Source of the DNA: Oleispirillum naphthae
GTDB taxonomy: Bacteria > Pseudomonadota > Alphaproteobacteria > Rhodospirillales > Rhodospirillaceae
NCBI GenBank assembly: GCA_027864655.1
Contig: JAQAZG010000001.1
Location: forward strand, 186,001 to 250,000
Length of the DNA stretch: 64,000 bases
Direction of reading: 5' to 3'
The notes beneath the pieces are model-generated. The model saw nothing but the letters and a program-made list of their open reading frames with translations. It ran no database searches and was not told the DNA's origin. The position numbers were made by a program, and so were the translations under genes. Below are positions 22,165 through 33,041 of the stretch, piece after piece (within the stretch, counting starts at the first letter, position 1; each line of letters starts with the position of its first letter).

Positions 22165-22300
22165 CGAGGGGACTCGGTCCCCTCGCGCTCCCCATAACTT
22201 TGGTTTTGCGCGCAGCGCCATAGAGCCATCACGCGGCATGACGGTCGATGGCCGCTGCGCGGCGAAAAAGTCAGGAGGTCAAGGGGACCGAGTCCCCTTG
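22165..22300. repeat. Composite palindromic intergenic repeat, copy B
   Basis: A second copy of the element at 15080-15225, again between convergent genes (pncC and ychJ). The left hairpin is CGAGGGGAC at 22165-22173, loop TCG, paired with 22177-22185. The right hairpin is CAAGGGGAC at 22280-22288, loop CGA, paired with 22292-22300. The right loop and stem are the inverse of the left, so the whole element is itself flanked by inverted copies. Shared interior text includes CCCCATAACTTTGG, TTTTGCGCG and GGTCAAGGGG. Similarity to copy A runs on to GCCTGGTTTT near 22332. Confidence 0.8.
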
Positions 22301-22332
22301 CGGGGTCCAGGGGCGGCGCCCCCGGCCTGGTT

Positions 22333-22815
22333 TTACGCGCCGCAGCACTTCTTGTATTTCTTGCCGGAACCGCAGGGGCACGGGTCGTTGCGGCCGATTT
22401 TTTCGACGTGGCGCTGTTCGACCGGCGGGTTGACCTCGCCATCGACGTAGAACCAGCGGCCGTCGATCTTGCGGAAGGTGGAGATCTCGCGATGGAACTG
22501 TTCGCCCGCGCCCATGGAATAGCGCGCGGCGAAGGTGACGGAGCCGGTTTCGTCGTCCGCGCCGCCCGCTTCCGTCGCCTCGATTCTCAGGCCCTTCCAG
22601 CGCACCTTGCGCGCCATGTCTTCCGCGCCTGCGCGGTCGAAGTCCTCCGCCGCCTCCGGCGCGTGGGTGGCGGCGATGTAATCGACGTTGCCGAGCGCAT
22701 AGGCGGTGTAGCGCGAGCGCATCAGGGCCTCGGCGGTGGACGCCGCCGCCCCGGCGAGCAGCGGGCCGCAGCAATCGTCCAGGGATTTCCCCGATCCGCA
22801 GGGACAAGCCGTCAT
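22333..22815 (-). CDS. YchJ-family protein with two SEC-C motifs (UPF0225)
   Basis: A 160-residue protein with a zinc-binding SEC-C motif at each end: [17 protein letters not shown] at the start and [18 protein letters not shown] at the very end. The middle is a NTF2-like domain containing [19 protein letters not shown]. YchJ proteins are widespread, but their function is not established; SEC-C motifs usually mediate protein or ribosome contact. It is the last gene of the leftward pdh transcript, 20 bp after the RatA-like gene. Confidence 0.9.
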   Translation of the reverse strand: MTACPCGSGKSLDDCCGPLLAGAAASTAEALMRSRYTAYALGNVDYIAATHAPEAAEDFDRAGAEDMARKVRWKGLRIEATEAGGADDETGSVTFAARYSMGAGEQFHREISTFRKIDGRWFYVDGEVNPPVEQRHVEKIGRNDPCPCGSGKKYKKCCGA

Positions 22816-22835
22816 CTCGGTTTCCTTTTTTCCGG

Positions 22836-23270
22836 TCAGCCGTAGAGCGCCGTGGCGCGTTTTTCGAAGGAGCGCACCATCAGGCGGGCCGCCTCGTTGA
22901 ACACCGCGCCGATCATCGTCTGGAACAGGCGCGAGCGGAAGGCGAAGCGGATTTCGAAGCCCACCAGGGTTCCCCCCTGCGGCGCGGCGTCGAACTGCCA
23001 GTGGGTGTGCAATTCCCGGAACAATCCGTCAAGGCTTTCCACATCGATGGCGGAATGGGGCGTCAGCGTGACGCGGGAGACATAGCGTTCCCGCACCATC
23101 TTGAAGCCGATTTCCATCTCGGCGCGCAGCTCGGTTCCGGACTCGCGGGAGAGGATGCGGGTGGACAGGCACCACGGCAAAAACTCGGGATAACGCCCGA
23201 TATCTGCGACCAGGGCATAGAGCTGCTCCGGCGTCTGCTTCAGCCAGCGTTGTTCCGCGTAGGTCCGCAT
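22836..23270 (-). CDS. RatA/COQ10-like START-domain protein (putative ubiquinone-binding)
   Basis: A 144-residue single-domain SRPBCC/START protein. [20 protein letters not shown] near the N-terminus and the C-terminal [10 protein letters not shown] helix are typical of the COQ10/RatA family. Eukaryotic COQ10 binds coenzyme Q; the E. coli RatA toxin annotation is contested, so a quinone-chaperone role is the safer inference. It is 16 bp downstream of lipA. That adjacency, lipA then this gene, is conserved in alphaproteobacteria. Confidence 0.88.
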   Translation of the reverse strand: MRTYAEQRWLKQTPEQLYALVADIGRYPEFLPWCLSTRILSRESGTELRAEMEIGFKMVRERYVSRVTLTPHSAIDVESLDGLFRELHTHWQFDAAPQGGTLVGFEIRFAFRSRLFQTMIGAVFNEAARLMVRSFEKRATALYG

Positions 23271-23286
23271 CGTCCTTTCCGTGGGG

Positions 23287-24246
23287 TCAGGCGGTGGCCC
23301 GCCCCAATTTCTCCAGGCGCGCGGCGCGCAGGGTTTCGAAGTCGCGGTCGGCGTGATAGGAGGAGCGCGTCATCGGCGAGGCCGCGACCACCAAAAAGCC
23401 CTTGCCCAGCGCGACCTGCCTGTAGTCCTCGAACGCCTCCGGCGTGACGAACTCGGCGACCGCGGCGTGCTTCAGCGTCGGTTGCAGGTACTGGCCGATG
23501 GTGAGGAAGTCCACATCGGCGACGCGCAGGTCGTCCATCACCTGCATGATCTCGGAGCGGGTCTCCCCCAGGCCGACCATCAGGCCCGACTTGGTGAAGA
23601 TCGTGGGGTCGATCCGCTTCGCCTGGGCGAGGATGGACAGCGACTGGAAATAGCGCGCGCCGGGGCGGATCGAGGGGTAGAGCCGCGGCACGGTTTCCAG
23701 ATTGTGGTTGAACACGTCGGGGCGGGCGGCGACCACCGCCTCCAGCGCGCCGGGCTTGTCGCGGAAGTCCGGGGTGAGGACCTCGATCGAGGTTTGCGGC
23801 GAGGCCTCGCGCACCGCCGCGATCACCGCCACGAACTGCGCAGCGCCGCCGTCGGCCAGGTCGTCGCGGTCCACCGAGGTGACGACGATGTGCTTCGCCC
23901 CCATGGCGACCACGCTTTCCGCGATGTGGGCGGGTTCGCCCGGGTCCACCGCGCCGGGGCGGCCGGTCTTGACGTTGCAGAAGGCGCAGGCGCGGGTGCA
24001 GGTGTCGCCGAGGATCATGAACGCGGCGTGGCGGCGCTGCCAGCATTCGCCGATGTTCGGGCAGGCGGCTTCCTCGCACACGGTGAAGATCTTCTTGTCG
24101 CGCACCATCGCCTTCACCTCGCCGAAGGCGGCGGAAGTGGGGGCCTTGACGCGGATCCACTTCGGCTTGCGCGGCGAGGGATTGTCCGGACGGTTGCGCT
24201 TTTCGGGGTGCCGCAGCGCCGCGGCGGTGAGCTTGTTGTCCATCAT
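23287..24246 (-). CDS. lipA: Lipoyl synthase
   Basis: A 319-residue radical-SAM enzyme that inserts two sulfurs into octanoyl-lysine. The auxiliary cluster motif is [12 protein letters not shown] and the SAM cluster motif is [10 protein letters not shown]. The C-terminal serine ligand is in TRSSYHAD. It makes the cofactor used by the neighbouring E2 and E1-beta lipoyl domains, which explains its place 3 bp after lpd in the pdh operon. Confidence 0.97.
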   Translation of the reverse strand: MMDNKLTAAALRHPEKRNRPDNPSPRKPKWIRVKAPTSAAFGEVKAMVRDKKIFTVCEEAACPNIGECWQRRHAAFMILGDTCTRACAFCNVKTGRPGAVDPGEPAHIAESVVAMGAKHIVVTSVDRDDLADGGAAQFVAVIAAVREASPQTSIEVLTPDFRDKPGALEAVVAARPDVFNHNLETVPRLYPSIRPGARYFQSLSILAQAKRIDPTIFTKSGLMVGLGETRSEIMQVMDDLRVADVDFLTIGQYLQPTLKHAAVAEFVTPEAFEDYRQVALGKGFLVVAASPMTRSSYHADRDFETLRAARLEKLGRATA

Positions 24247-24249
24247 GCC

Positions 24250-25650
24250 CTAGAAATGAATGGCCCGGCCGTAGGCGTCAAGCACCGACTCATGCAGCAT
24301 TTCCGAAAGCGTCGGGTGCGGGAACACGGCATGCATCAGTTCGGCCTCGGTGGTTTCCAGGGTCTTGCCGACGACGTAGCCCTGGATCAGCTCGGTGACT
24401 TCCGCGCCGACCATGTGCGCGCCGAGGAGTTCTCCGGTCTTGGCGTCGAACACCGTCTTGATCATCCCCTCGGATTCGCCCATGGCGATCGCCTTGCCGT
24501 TGCCGACGAAGGGGAAGCGCCCGACCTTGACCGCATAGCCCGCCTCCTTGGCCTTGGCTTCGGAAAGCCCGACGCTCGCAACCTGCGGCGTGCAGTAGGT
24601 GCAGCCCGGAATGTTGCGGGTGTCGAGCGGGTGGACATCCGGCAGACCGGCGATCTTCTCGACGCAGATCACCGCCTCGTGGCTCGCCTTGTGCGCCAGC
24701 CACGGCGGCGCCACCACGTCGCCGATGGCGTAGACGCCCGGTTCGGCGGTGCGCAGGTAGGCATCCACCTTGATCCGGCCCTTCTCCATCTCGACCTTGG
24801 TGGTCTCCAGGCCGAGGTCTTCCAGGTTCGGCACCACGCCGACCGCCATGATCACCCGGTCGGCGGTGATTTCCTCGGTCTTGCCGCCTTTTTCCAAGGT
24901 GACGGCGACGGCGTTGGCGGCCTTCTTCAGCGCCTTGACGTTGGTGGAGACGCGGATGTCCATGCCCTGCACCTTGAACGCCTTCGCGGCGAAGGCGGAG
25001 ATTTCCGCATCCTCCACCGGGAGCACCCGCTCCATCACCTCGACGACCGTGGTCTTGACGCCGAGGGTGTTGTAGAAGCTGGCGAATTCGATGCCGATGG
25101 CGCCCGAGCCGACGACCAGGAGCGACTTCGGCAGGATGTCCGGCGTCATCGCCTGGCGGTAGGTCCACACCAGCTTGCCGTCGGATTCCAGACCCGGCAG
25201 GTCGCGGGCGCGCGCGCCGGTGGCGATGACGATGTGCTTGGCGGCAAGGTCGGCCACCGGCTTGCCGTCCTTTTCCACATGCACCTTGCCCGGCCCGGCC
25301 AGGCGGCCGTGGCCGTCGAACACCGTGACCTTGTTCTTCTTCAGCAGGTGCTTCACCCCGGCCGCGAGTTGCGCCGCGACGCCGCGCGAGCGCTTGACGA
25401 TGGCCGGGAGGTCGAAGCCGACATCCCCGGCGGAAAGGCCGTAGTCCTTGGCGTGGCGCATCTCGCGGTAGATGTCGGCGGAGCGGAGCAGCGCCTTGGT
25501 CGGGATGCACCCCCAGTTGAGGCAGATGCCGCCGAGGTGGGCGCGTTCCACCACCGCGACGGTCATCCCGAGTTGCGCCGCGCGGATCGCCGCCACATAG
25601 CCGCCGGGACCGGCGCCGATCACCACGAGATCGAAGCTGTTGTCCGCCAT
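24250..25650 (-). CDS. lpd: Dihydrolipoyl dehydrogenase (E3 of pyruvate dehydrogenase)
   Basis: A 466-residue flavoprotein that reoxidises dihydrolipoamide with NAD+. The FAD site is VIGAGPGGYVAAIRAAQLG, the redox disulfide is in GGICLNWGCIPTKALL, the NAD site is VVGSGAIGIEFASFYNTLG, and the C-terminal catalytic His-Glu is in HAVFPHPTLSEMLHE. There is no N-terminal lipoyl domain. It sits between pdhC and lipA. Confidence 0.97.
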   Translation of the reverse strand: MADNSFDLVVIGAGPGGYVAAIRAAQLGMTVAVVERAHLGGICLNWGCIPTKALLRSADIYREMRHAKDYGLSAGDVGFDLPAIVKRSRGVAAQLAAGVKHLLKKNKVTVFDGHGRLAGPGKVHVEKDGKPVADLAAKHIVIATGARARDLPGLESDGKLVWTYRQAMTPDILPKSLLVVGSGAIGIEFASFYNTLGVKTTVVEVMERVLPVEDAEISAFAAKAFKVQGMDIRVSTNVKALKKAANAVAVTLEKGGKTEEITADRVIMAVGVVPNLEDLGLETTKVEMEKGRIKVDAYLRTAEPGVYAIGDVVAPPWLAHKASHEAVICVEKIAGLPDVHPLDTRNIPGCTYCTPQVASVGLSEAKAKEAGYAVKVGRFPFVGNGKAIAMGESEGMIKTVFDAKTGELLGAHMVGAEVTELIQGYVVGKTLETTEAELMHAVFPHPTLSEMLHESVLDAYGRAIHF

Positions 25651-25694
25651 GCGCCCAAACTCCTTATGCGAAACGATTGAAGAAAATCCCTGTT

Positions 25695-27050
25695 TTACAG
25701 AAGTATGGATAGGGGATTTTCAAGCAGGTTCTTAACCAGGCCGAGGAACTGCGCGCCGAGCGCGCCGTCGATGCAGCGGTGGTCCGCCGAAAGCGTCAGG
25801 CTCATCACGGTGCCCACGGCGAGCGCCCCGTCCTTCACCACCGGGCGCTGTTCGCCCGCGCCGACGGCCAGCAGCATCGACTGCGGCGGGTTGATGATCG
25901 CGGCGAACTCGCGCACCCCGTACATGCCGAGGTTGGAGATGCTGAAGGTGCCGCCCTGGTATTCCTCGGGCATCAGCTTGCCCTCGCGGGCGCGCGCGGC
26001 AAGGCCGCGCATCTCCTCGGAAATCGTGCCGAGGGACTTGCTCTCCGCGCCGCGCACGATCGGCGTGATCAGGCCGGTGGGCGTGGCCACCGCCACCGAG
26101 ACGTCGGAGCGGGAATAGGCGCGCATCGCCTCGCCGGTCCAGGAGACGTTGGCCTCCGGCATGCGCTTGAGCGCCACGGCGCAGGCGCGGATGACGAAGT
26201 CGTTGACCGAGACCTTCGCCGCGCCTTCCTGGCCGTTGATCTTTTTGCGCAGGGCGAGCAGTTCGTCGAGCATCACCTCCATGGTGATGTAGAAGTGCGG
26301 CACCGTCTGCTTGGACTCGCTGAGGCGGCGCGCGATCACCTTGCGGATGGTGGAGTGCGGCGTCTCGGTGAACGGCGTGCCGTAGTCCGCGGCGGGCGCG
26401 GCGGCGGCCTGCGGCTTCGCCGCGGGCTCCGGGGCCTTGACGGCCAGGGCGAACGCCATGGCGGCGGCGAGATCGTCGTCGATCTCCTCCTCTCCGCCGC
26501 GGGCCTTCGCCGCCTCGACGTCGGCCTTGACGATGCGGCCGCGCGGGCCGCTCCCGGCGATGCGGGAGAGATCGAGCTTCGCCTCCGCCGCGATGCGGCG
26601 GGCGAGCGGCGAGGCGAACACCCGCTCGCCTGCGGGCTTTGCCGCCTGCGGGGCGGGCGCGCCGCCGAGAGCGCCGAGGCCGAGGCTGCCGAGATCGGGC
26701 AGCGGCGATGCGGCGGGCTTGGCCTCCGCCTGCGGCTTCGCCGCGGCTTCGGGCTGCGGCGCGGGGGCCGGTTTCGCCGGGACGGCGGCGAGGGCGGAAG
26801 CGTCCTCCCCCTCCTCCAGCAGCAGCGCGATCGGCGTGTTGACGGCGACGCCTGCGGTGCCCGCAGGGATGAGAATCTTGCCGATCACTCCCTCGTCCAC
26901 CGCTTCCAGTTCCATCGTCGCCTTATCGGTTTCGATCTCCGCAAGCACGTCGCCGGAGGAGACGGCGTCGCCTTCCTTGACGTTCCATTTCGCCAGCGTC
27001 CCCTCGGTCATCGTCGGGGACAGGGCCGGCATCAGAATCTCGATCGGCAT
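25695..27050 (-). CDS. pdhC: Pyruvate dehydrogenase E2, dihydrolipoamide acetyltransferase
   Basis: A 451-residue E2 core. A single lipoyl domain holds the lipoylated lysine in [12 protein letters not shown]. An Ala/Pro-rich linker follows, then the peripheral-subunit-binding domain ([35 protein letters not shown]), a second linker and the acyltransferase domain with the catalytic [13 protein letters not shown]. It is 21 bp downstream of pdhB. Confidence 0.97.
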   Translation of the reverse strand: MPIEILMPALSPTMTEGTLAKWNVKEGDAVSSGDVLAEIETDKATMELEAVDEGVIGKILIPAGTAGVAVNTPIALLLEEGEDASALAAVPAKPAPAPQPEAAAKPQAEAKPAASPLPDLGSLGLGALGGAPAPQAAKPAGERVFASPLARRIAAEAKLDLSRIAGSGPRGRIVKADVEAAKARGGEEEIDDDLAAAMAFALAVKAPEPAAKPQAAAAPAADYGTPFTETPHSTIRKVIARRLSESKQTVPHFYITMEVMLDELLALRKKINGQEGAAKVSVNDFVIRACAVALKRMPEANVSWTGEAMRAYSRSDVSVAVATPTGLITPIVRGAESKSLGTISEEMRGLAARAREGKLMPEEYQGGTFSISNLGMYGVREFAAIINPPQSMLLAVGAGEQRPVVKDGALAVGTVMSLTLSADHRCIDGALGAQFLGLVKNLLENPLSILL

Positions 27051-27071
27051 GGTTTGCTTTCCCCTTCCCCT

Positions 27072-28526
<1,455 letters not shown>

Positions 28527-28528
28527 GA

Positions 28529-29545
28529 TCAGGCCTCCAGCAGCACGTCGGTGAACAGCTCGGCGGCGTCGGGTTCGGCGCTCGCCTGGGCGAAGTCGGC
28601 GGCCTCGCCGATCACCGCCTTGATCTCGCGGTCGATCTCCTTGAGCGCCGCCTCGTCGGCGATGCCGCCCGCAAGCAGAAGCCCCTTGGCATGGTCGATC
28701 GGGTCGTGCTCCTGCCGCATGCGGCTCACCTCTTCCTTGCTGCGGTACTTCGCCGGGTCCGACATCGAGTGCCCGCGGTAGCGGTAGGTCTGCATCTCCA
28801 GCACGCAGGGGCCAGTGCCCGCCCGCACGTCGGCGATGATGTCCGCGGCCTGCTGCTGCACGTGCGCCACGTCCATGCCGTCGATCTGCAGGCCCGGAAT
28901 GCCGTAGGCCTGGCCGCGGCGGAAAAGCTCGACGTTCGAGGAGGCGCGCTCCACCGAGGTGCCCATGCCGTACTTGTTGTTCTCGATGACGTAGACCACC
29001 GGCAGCTTCCACAACGCCGCCATGTTGAAGCTTTCGTAGACCTGGCCCTGGTTCACCGCGCCGTCGCCGAGGTAGCAGAAGGTCACCGCCGCCTCGCCGC
29101 GGTATTTCTGCGCGAAGGCGAGGCCGGTGCCGATCGGCACCTGCGCGCCGACGATGCCGTGGCCGCCGAAGAAGTTCTTTTCGCGGCTGAACATGTGCAT
29201 GGAGCCGCCCTTGCCGCGCGAATAGCCGGTGGCGCGGCCGGTGAGCTCCGCCATCACGCCCTTGGGGTCCATGCCGCAGGCCAGCATGTGGCCGTGGTCG
29301 CGGTAGCTGGTGACCACCGCGTCGCCGGGCCGGGACAGCGCGGTGAGGCCGGTGACCACCGCCTCCTGGCCGATGTAGAGGTGACAGAAGCCGCCGATCA
29401 GGCCCATGCCGTAGAGCTGGCCGGCCTTTTCCTCGAAACGCCGGATGAGAAGCATCAGCCGGTATTGCCGCAGCAGCTCCTCCGGCGGGATCGCCGCAGG
29501 TTCGGCCGAAGCCTTGCGCGTCGTTTTTCGCGGTGAGGCGCTCAC
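28529..29545 (-). CDS. pdhA: Pyruvate dehydrogenase E1 alpha subunit
   Basis: A 338-residue thiamine-diphosphate subunit. The TPP motif spans [16 protein letters not shown] to [11 protein letters not shown]. The phosphorylation-loop equivalent is [20 protein letters not shown]. Early motifs are [16 protein letters not shown] and [14 protein letters not shown] at 29545 is chosen as start because GGAGGGAG lies about 8-14 bases upstream and the length matches the family. The frame stays open further upstream to 29662 without conserved sequence. First gene of the pdh operon. Confidence 0.95.
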   Translation of the reverse strand: MSASPRKTTRKASAEPAAIPPEELLRQYRLMLLIRRFEEKAGQLYGMGLIGGFCHLYIGQEAVVTGLTALSRPGDAVVTSYRDHGHMLACGMDPKGVMAELTGRATGYSRGKGGSMHMFSREKNFFGGHGIVGAQVPIGTGLAFAQKYRGEAAVTFCYLGDGAVNQGQVYESFNMAALWKLPVVYVIENNKYGMGTSVERASSNVELFRRGQAYGIPGLQIDGMDVAHVQQQAADIIADVRAGTGPCVLEMQTYRYRGHSMSDPAKYRSKEEVSRMRQEHDPIDHAKGLLLAGGIADEAALKEIDREIKAVIGEAADFAQASAEPDAAELFTDVLLEA

Positions 29546-29811
29546 GATGTCTCTCCCTCCTTCGTCCCTTGAAACCGTCGCGCCGCCCGCGGACCGGGGC
29601 GACGCCGGGCAGACCACCCGTTCGACCGTCCTAGAGGTAACCCGGAGCGCCCCGCCTTTCAAGGGCGGGCGCGTTCACTTCGAACCGTTTAATATCTTGT
29701 TTTTTCGGTGTAATAGTATTGTTAACCGAAATTCGATTAATGTTCTTTTCGTGAAAATGCAGGAACCTGGGGCGCGACTCGCTCCCGCCCGTCTTGACGG
29801 CGCAAGCTACC
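29546..29811 (-). promoter_or_regulatory. Upstream region of the pdh operon with an operator-like dyad
   Basis: A 266-bp spacer between ftsB and pdhA. A strongly AT-rich core lies at about 29690-29760. Within it TTTCGGT (29703-29709) and ACCGAAA (29725-29731) form an inverted repeat with a 15-bp spacer, of a size and place fitting a repressor operator. Nearer to pdhA the CCCGCC/GGCGGG hairpin at 29651-29669 would fold in the leader mRNA. No regulator can be named from the sequence. Confidence 0.4.
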
Positions 29812-30129
29812 TCAAAGGGTGTTGTTGAAGAGGATGATGTCGCCCGGCAACGCGAGATCGAGGATGATGCGGGAGCGTTCCTCCAGCATGTCGAGGTCCA
29901 GGCTTTCCGGCCGCAGCAGGCTGACCCGGCGCTCCAGCACTTCGCGCTCCGCGCCGGTGGCGGACTTGATCGCCTCCCCCTGGGCGATCGCCAGGGAAAG
30001 GTCGCGGTAGGCGAGCAGACCGCGGTCGCCGTTGACCAGGTGGTAGCTGAAATAGGCGATCAACGCCACGGCCATCAGCGGCGCGAACACCACGCGCAAC
30101 CGTGAAAAAAGCCTGACGTGCTTGCTCAT
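29812..30129 (-). CDS. Septum formation initiator family protein (FtsB/DivIC-like)
   Basis: A 105-residue single-pass membrane protein. A short basic N-terminus MSKHVRLFSRLR precedes a membrane helix (VVFAPLMAVALIAYFSYHLV). Then comes NGDRGLLAYRDL, the family mark, a coiled coil, and LDLDMLEERSRIILDLALPGD. FtsB joins FtsL and FtsQ in the divisome. The ATG at 30129 gives the usual N-terminus; the frame extends 10 codons upstream to a GTG. In related genomes this gene follows eno directly; here about 1.3 kb of foreign-looking sequence intervenes. Confidence 0.9.
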   Translation of the reverse strand: MSKHVRLFSRLRVVFAPLMAVALIAYFSYHLVNGDRGLLAYRDLSLAIAQGEAIKSATGAEREVLERRVSLLRPESLDLDMLEERSRIILDLALPGDIILFNNTL

Positions 30130-30338
30130 GACCGCCGCACCTGAACCGTTGCGAACCACCGCATGGACTTGAGTGAATCACAGCCGAGAGTCGCGGTCAA
30201 TCCCGATTCGCACCAGAGATTCCAACGAGTCGCACTTTTCCATCTCCGCTTCATTTATACCTCATAATAACGATATTCGATATTTTATCTTGCATTATTA
30301 CGAATTTCATGTGTTCTTGCCTGCTCACCCAGCCAGGA
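30130..30338. other. AT-rich spacer upstream of ftsB
   Basis: No gene is supported here. Base composition drops sharply at about 30230-30320 (a run of TTATAC, AATAACGATATTCGATATTTTATC, shown only in part). It probably carries the ftsB promoter and marks the left boundary of the inserted segment that runs to about 31320. Confidence 0.4.
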
Positions 30339-31118
30339 TCAGGAGAACTCCATGCGCAGGAGAATACGAAAATCGTCAAATTCTGCCGCATCGTCCTTGA
30401 GCGTCAGTTTCCCCATCATGCCCTCGGGAGACAGCGTAGACCGGATGTTGCGGTCATTCACAGAACACACCCTCTGTATAGAGACCCGAGCCCCGAGGGC
30501 GACCTCTACCGCGCCCATGTGGCGGAGGAGATCGAGCGCGCCTATCCCGGCACCGGGCGCGATGCCACCGGCCGCGCCTCCGCCGCCCCGGCGATCCGGC
30601 CCGAGGACGTGCGCCCCTTCGACCCGCGGAACGCGGGAACGAGCGGCAGCGGAGAAGACGTGCACGTCAAGGCCCATACGCGCGACGACGGGGAAACATC
30701 CGTTAGGGCTTATACTCGATCCGCCCCTGGAGGAGGCGACGGCGGGACCAAACCGGAAGAAAGCAACTCAGAAGAACGGCGCAAAGGTGGTGCTATCGGA
30801 GATTTTTGGCGAAACTACAACGACATGAGGGAAGGAAACTTCAAGAACAGCGATAAATACTTCCATTGCAAGGCCAACTGTGAGGCAACGAAGCGTGGAA
30901 AACTTGGGGAATGGACGGCAATCGGCATAAGTGAGGCTCGGGAATTGACGGACGAGCATATAAAACATGACTCCAGGCAAGATTGCGATGATGATAGAGT
31001 CGCTAATCGCCATGGACGCGAAGCGGCAAAAAAGCATCCGGAACAATCCTGTCCGCGCTCGTGCGCTCCTTATCGTCCCAAGGGACTTCCCCCGAGGTAT
31101 TGGGATGCATCGGATTAA
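30309..31118 (+). CDS. Chimeric polymorphic-toxin-like protein: high-GC fragment joined to an Rhs-type toxin tip (start uncertain, possibly truncated)
   Basis: An open frame of up to 269 codons. The middle part (about residues 55-150) is GC3-rich and holds the paired motif VHVKAHTRDDGETSVRAYTR. From about residue 155 codon use shifts to AT-richer, and a compact domain follows: DFWRNYNDMREGNFKNSDKY, FHCKANCEATKRG, ISEARELTDEHIK, ANRHGREAAKK, CAPYRPKGLPPRY. I recognise this Cys-bearing pattern from C-terminal tips of Rhs/polymorphic toxins in proteobacteria, but I cannot name its activity. No signal, PAAR or Rhs repeats precede it and no convincing start codon or ribosome site is seen; the first ~55 codons are probably not coding. 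It overlaps the next small gene by 14 bp, as toxin-immunity pairs do. Confidence 0.55.
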   Translation: MCSCLLTQPGSGELHAQENTKIVKFCRIVLERQFPHHALGRQRRPDVAVIHRTHPLYRDPSPEGDLYRAHVAEEIERAYPGTGRDATGRASAAPAIRPEDVRPFDPRNAGTSGSGEDVHVKAHTRDDGETSVRAYTRSAPGGGDGGTKPEESNSEERRKGGAIGDFWRNYNDMREGNFKNSDKYFHCKANCEATKRGKLGEWTAIGISEARELTDEHIKHDSRQDCDDDRVANRHGREAAKKHPEQSCPRSCAPYRPKGLPPRYWDASD

Positions 31119-31293
31119 ACGGACCACTGTCTTCATTCTCGGTGCTATCGCCCTCGTTCTCGGTTTTGTTGTCGGGTTTTGGTGTTGCCGTTTCGTGGCG
31201 CAAGATTCCTGTCTGGATGGAGGGGGTGTGTGGATGTCCCGCAACATGCGTTGTACCGGGATTCCGGCTCCGCCGGAGCGGGGAGGTCCATAG
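31105..31293 (+). CDS. Small membrane protein, putative immunity partner of the toxin-like gene
   Basis: A 62-residue protein: a short basic start MHRIKRTT, one transmembrane helix (VFILGAIALVLGFVVGFW), then a small Cys-containing outside segment, DSCLDGGGVWMSRNMRC. The D-C-L-D-x-G-G-x-W...C layout is common in small membrane proteins encoded next to Rhs toxin tips. Its ATG lies inside the last 14 bases of the toxin frame in another reading frame. A role in immunity is inferred from position and architecture only. Confidence 0.5.
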   Translation: MHRIKRTTVFILGAIALVLGFVVGFWCCRFVAQDSCLDGGGVWMSRNMRCTGIPAPPERGGP

Positions 31294-31428
31294 TCGTCAA
31301 CCGCCGGACGCCTCTAAAAAAAACCTGACGGCATGCGGTCGGTGCTGATTCAATCGTTGCAAGCGCGCAGGCGGAACTCGCCGCCGGTTTCATCCGGTTC
31401 CATGGCCCTAACGAGCCACCCTTCGCCA

Positions 31429-31472
31429 CAAGAAAAAGGCCGAAGCGGTCCCCCGCCCCGGCCTTTTTCTTG
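31429..31472. terminator. Bidirectional terminator between the immunity-like gene and eno
   Basis: A perfect 14-bp stem (CAAGAAAAAGGCCG pairing with CGGCCTTTTTCTTG) and a 16-nt loop. The A and T tracts make it read as an intrinsic terminator on both strands. It ends 13 bp before the eno stop codon and serves eno and the convergent toxin/immunity-like transcript. Confidence 0.85.
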
Positions 31473-31485
31473 GCGTCCTTGCGGC

Positions 31486-32772
<1,287 letters not shown>

Positions 32773-32775
32773 TTA

Positions 32776-33041
32776 GGGTCTGTTGAGGGGTATCGGGTAG
32801 CCGTGGCGGGATCGATTTTTCCAGCCGGTCAGGAGCGTGTGGCGCAGTGTGGCGGGCCCACACAAGCCGCGCGCGACGCCGCCGGCTGGAAAAAGCGACC
32901 CGTCCCGAAGGGATTGCGCGGCAAACCACGCGATGCCGCGTCGCTCGTCCTTGAATATGCGCTGCATGTCCTGCGTCCTCGCTCCTAACCTCGCGCGGCT
33001 TGCCGCGCAACCACGACTGCCCGATACCCCTCAACAGGCCC
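32776..33041. mobile_element. MITE-like element (266 bp) with terminal inverted repeats and TTA target duplication
   Basis: The kdsA-eno spacer is a discrete element. Its ends are GGGTCTGTTGAGGGGTATCG (from 32776) and the near-perfect inverse of it, ending CAACAGGCCC at 33041; about 23 of 25 end bases match. Both sides are flanked by TTA (32773-32775 and 33042-33044). A second inverted repeat TTTTTCCAGCCGG (32816-32828) pairs with 32882-32894. There is no room for a transposase. The ends and TNA-type duplication are compatible with an element mobilised by an IS5-family (IS427-like) transposase, which is inference. The right TTA is itself the kdsA stop codon. Confidence 0.75.

Noticed and set aside
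22836..23270. Calling the START-domain gene a RatA toxin
   Set aside because: No antitoxin partner lies beside it. Its operon place after lipA and family resemblance to COQ10 fit a quinone-related role better.
30173..30400. A 75-codon plus-strand frame in the AT-rich spacer next to ftsB
   Set aside because: No ribosome site, irregular composition and overlap with the probable ftsB promoter.
32773..32967. A 64-codon minus-strand frame inside the kdsA-eno element
   Set aside because: It spans the terminal inverted repeat and has no ribosome site or homology that I can see; it is better explained as chance reading of the element.
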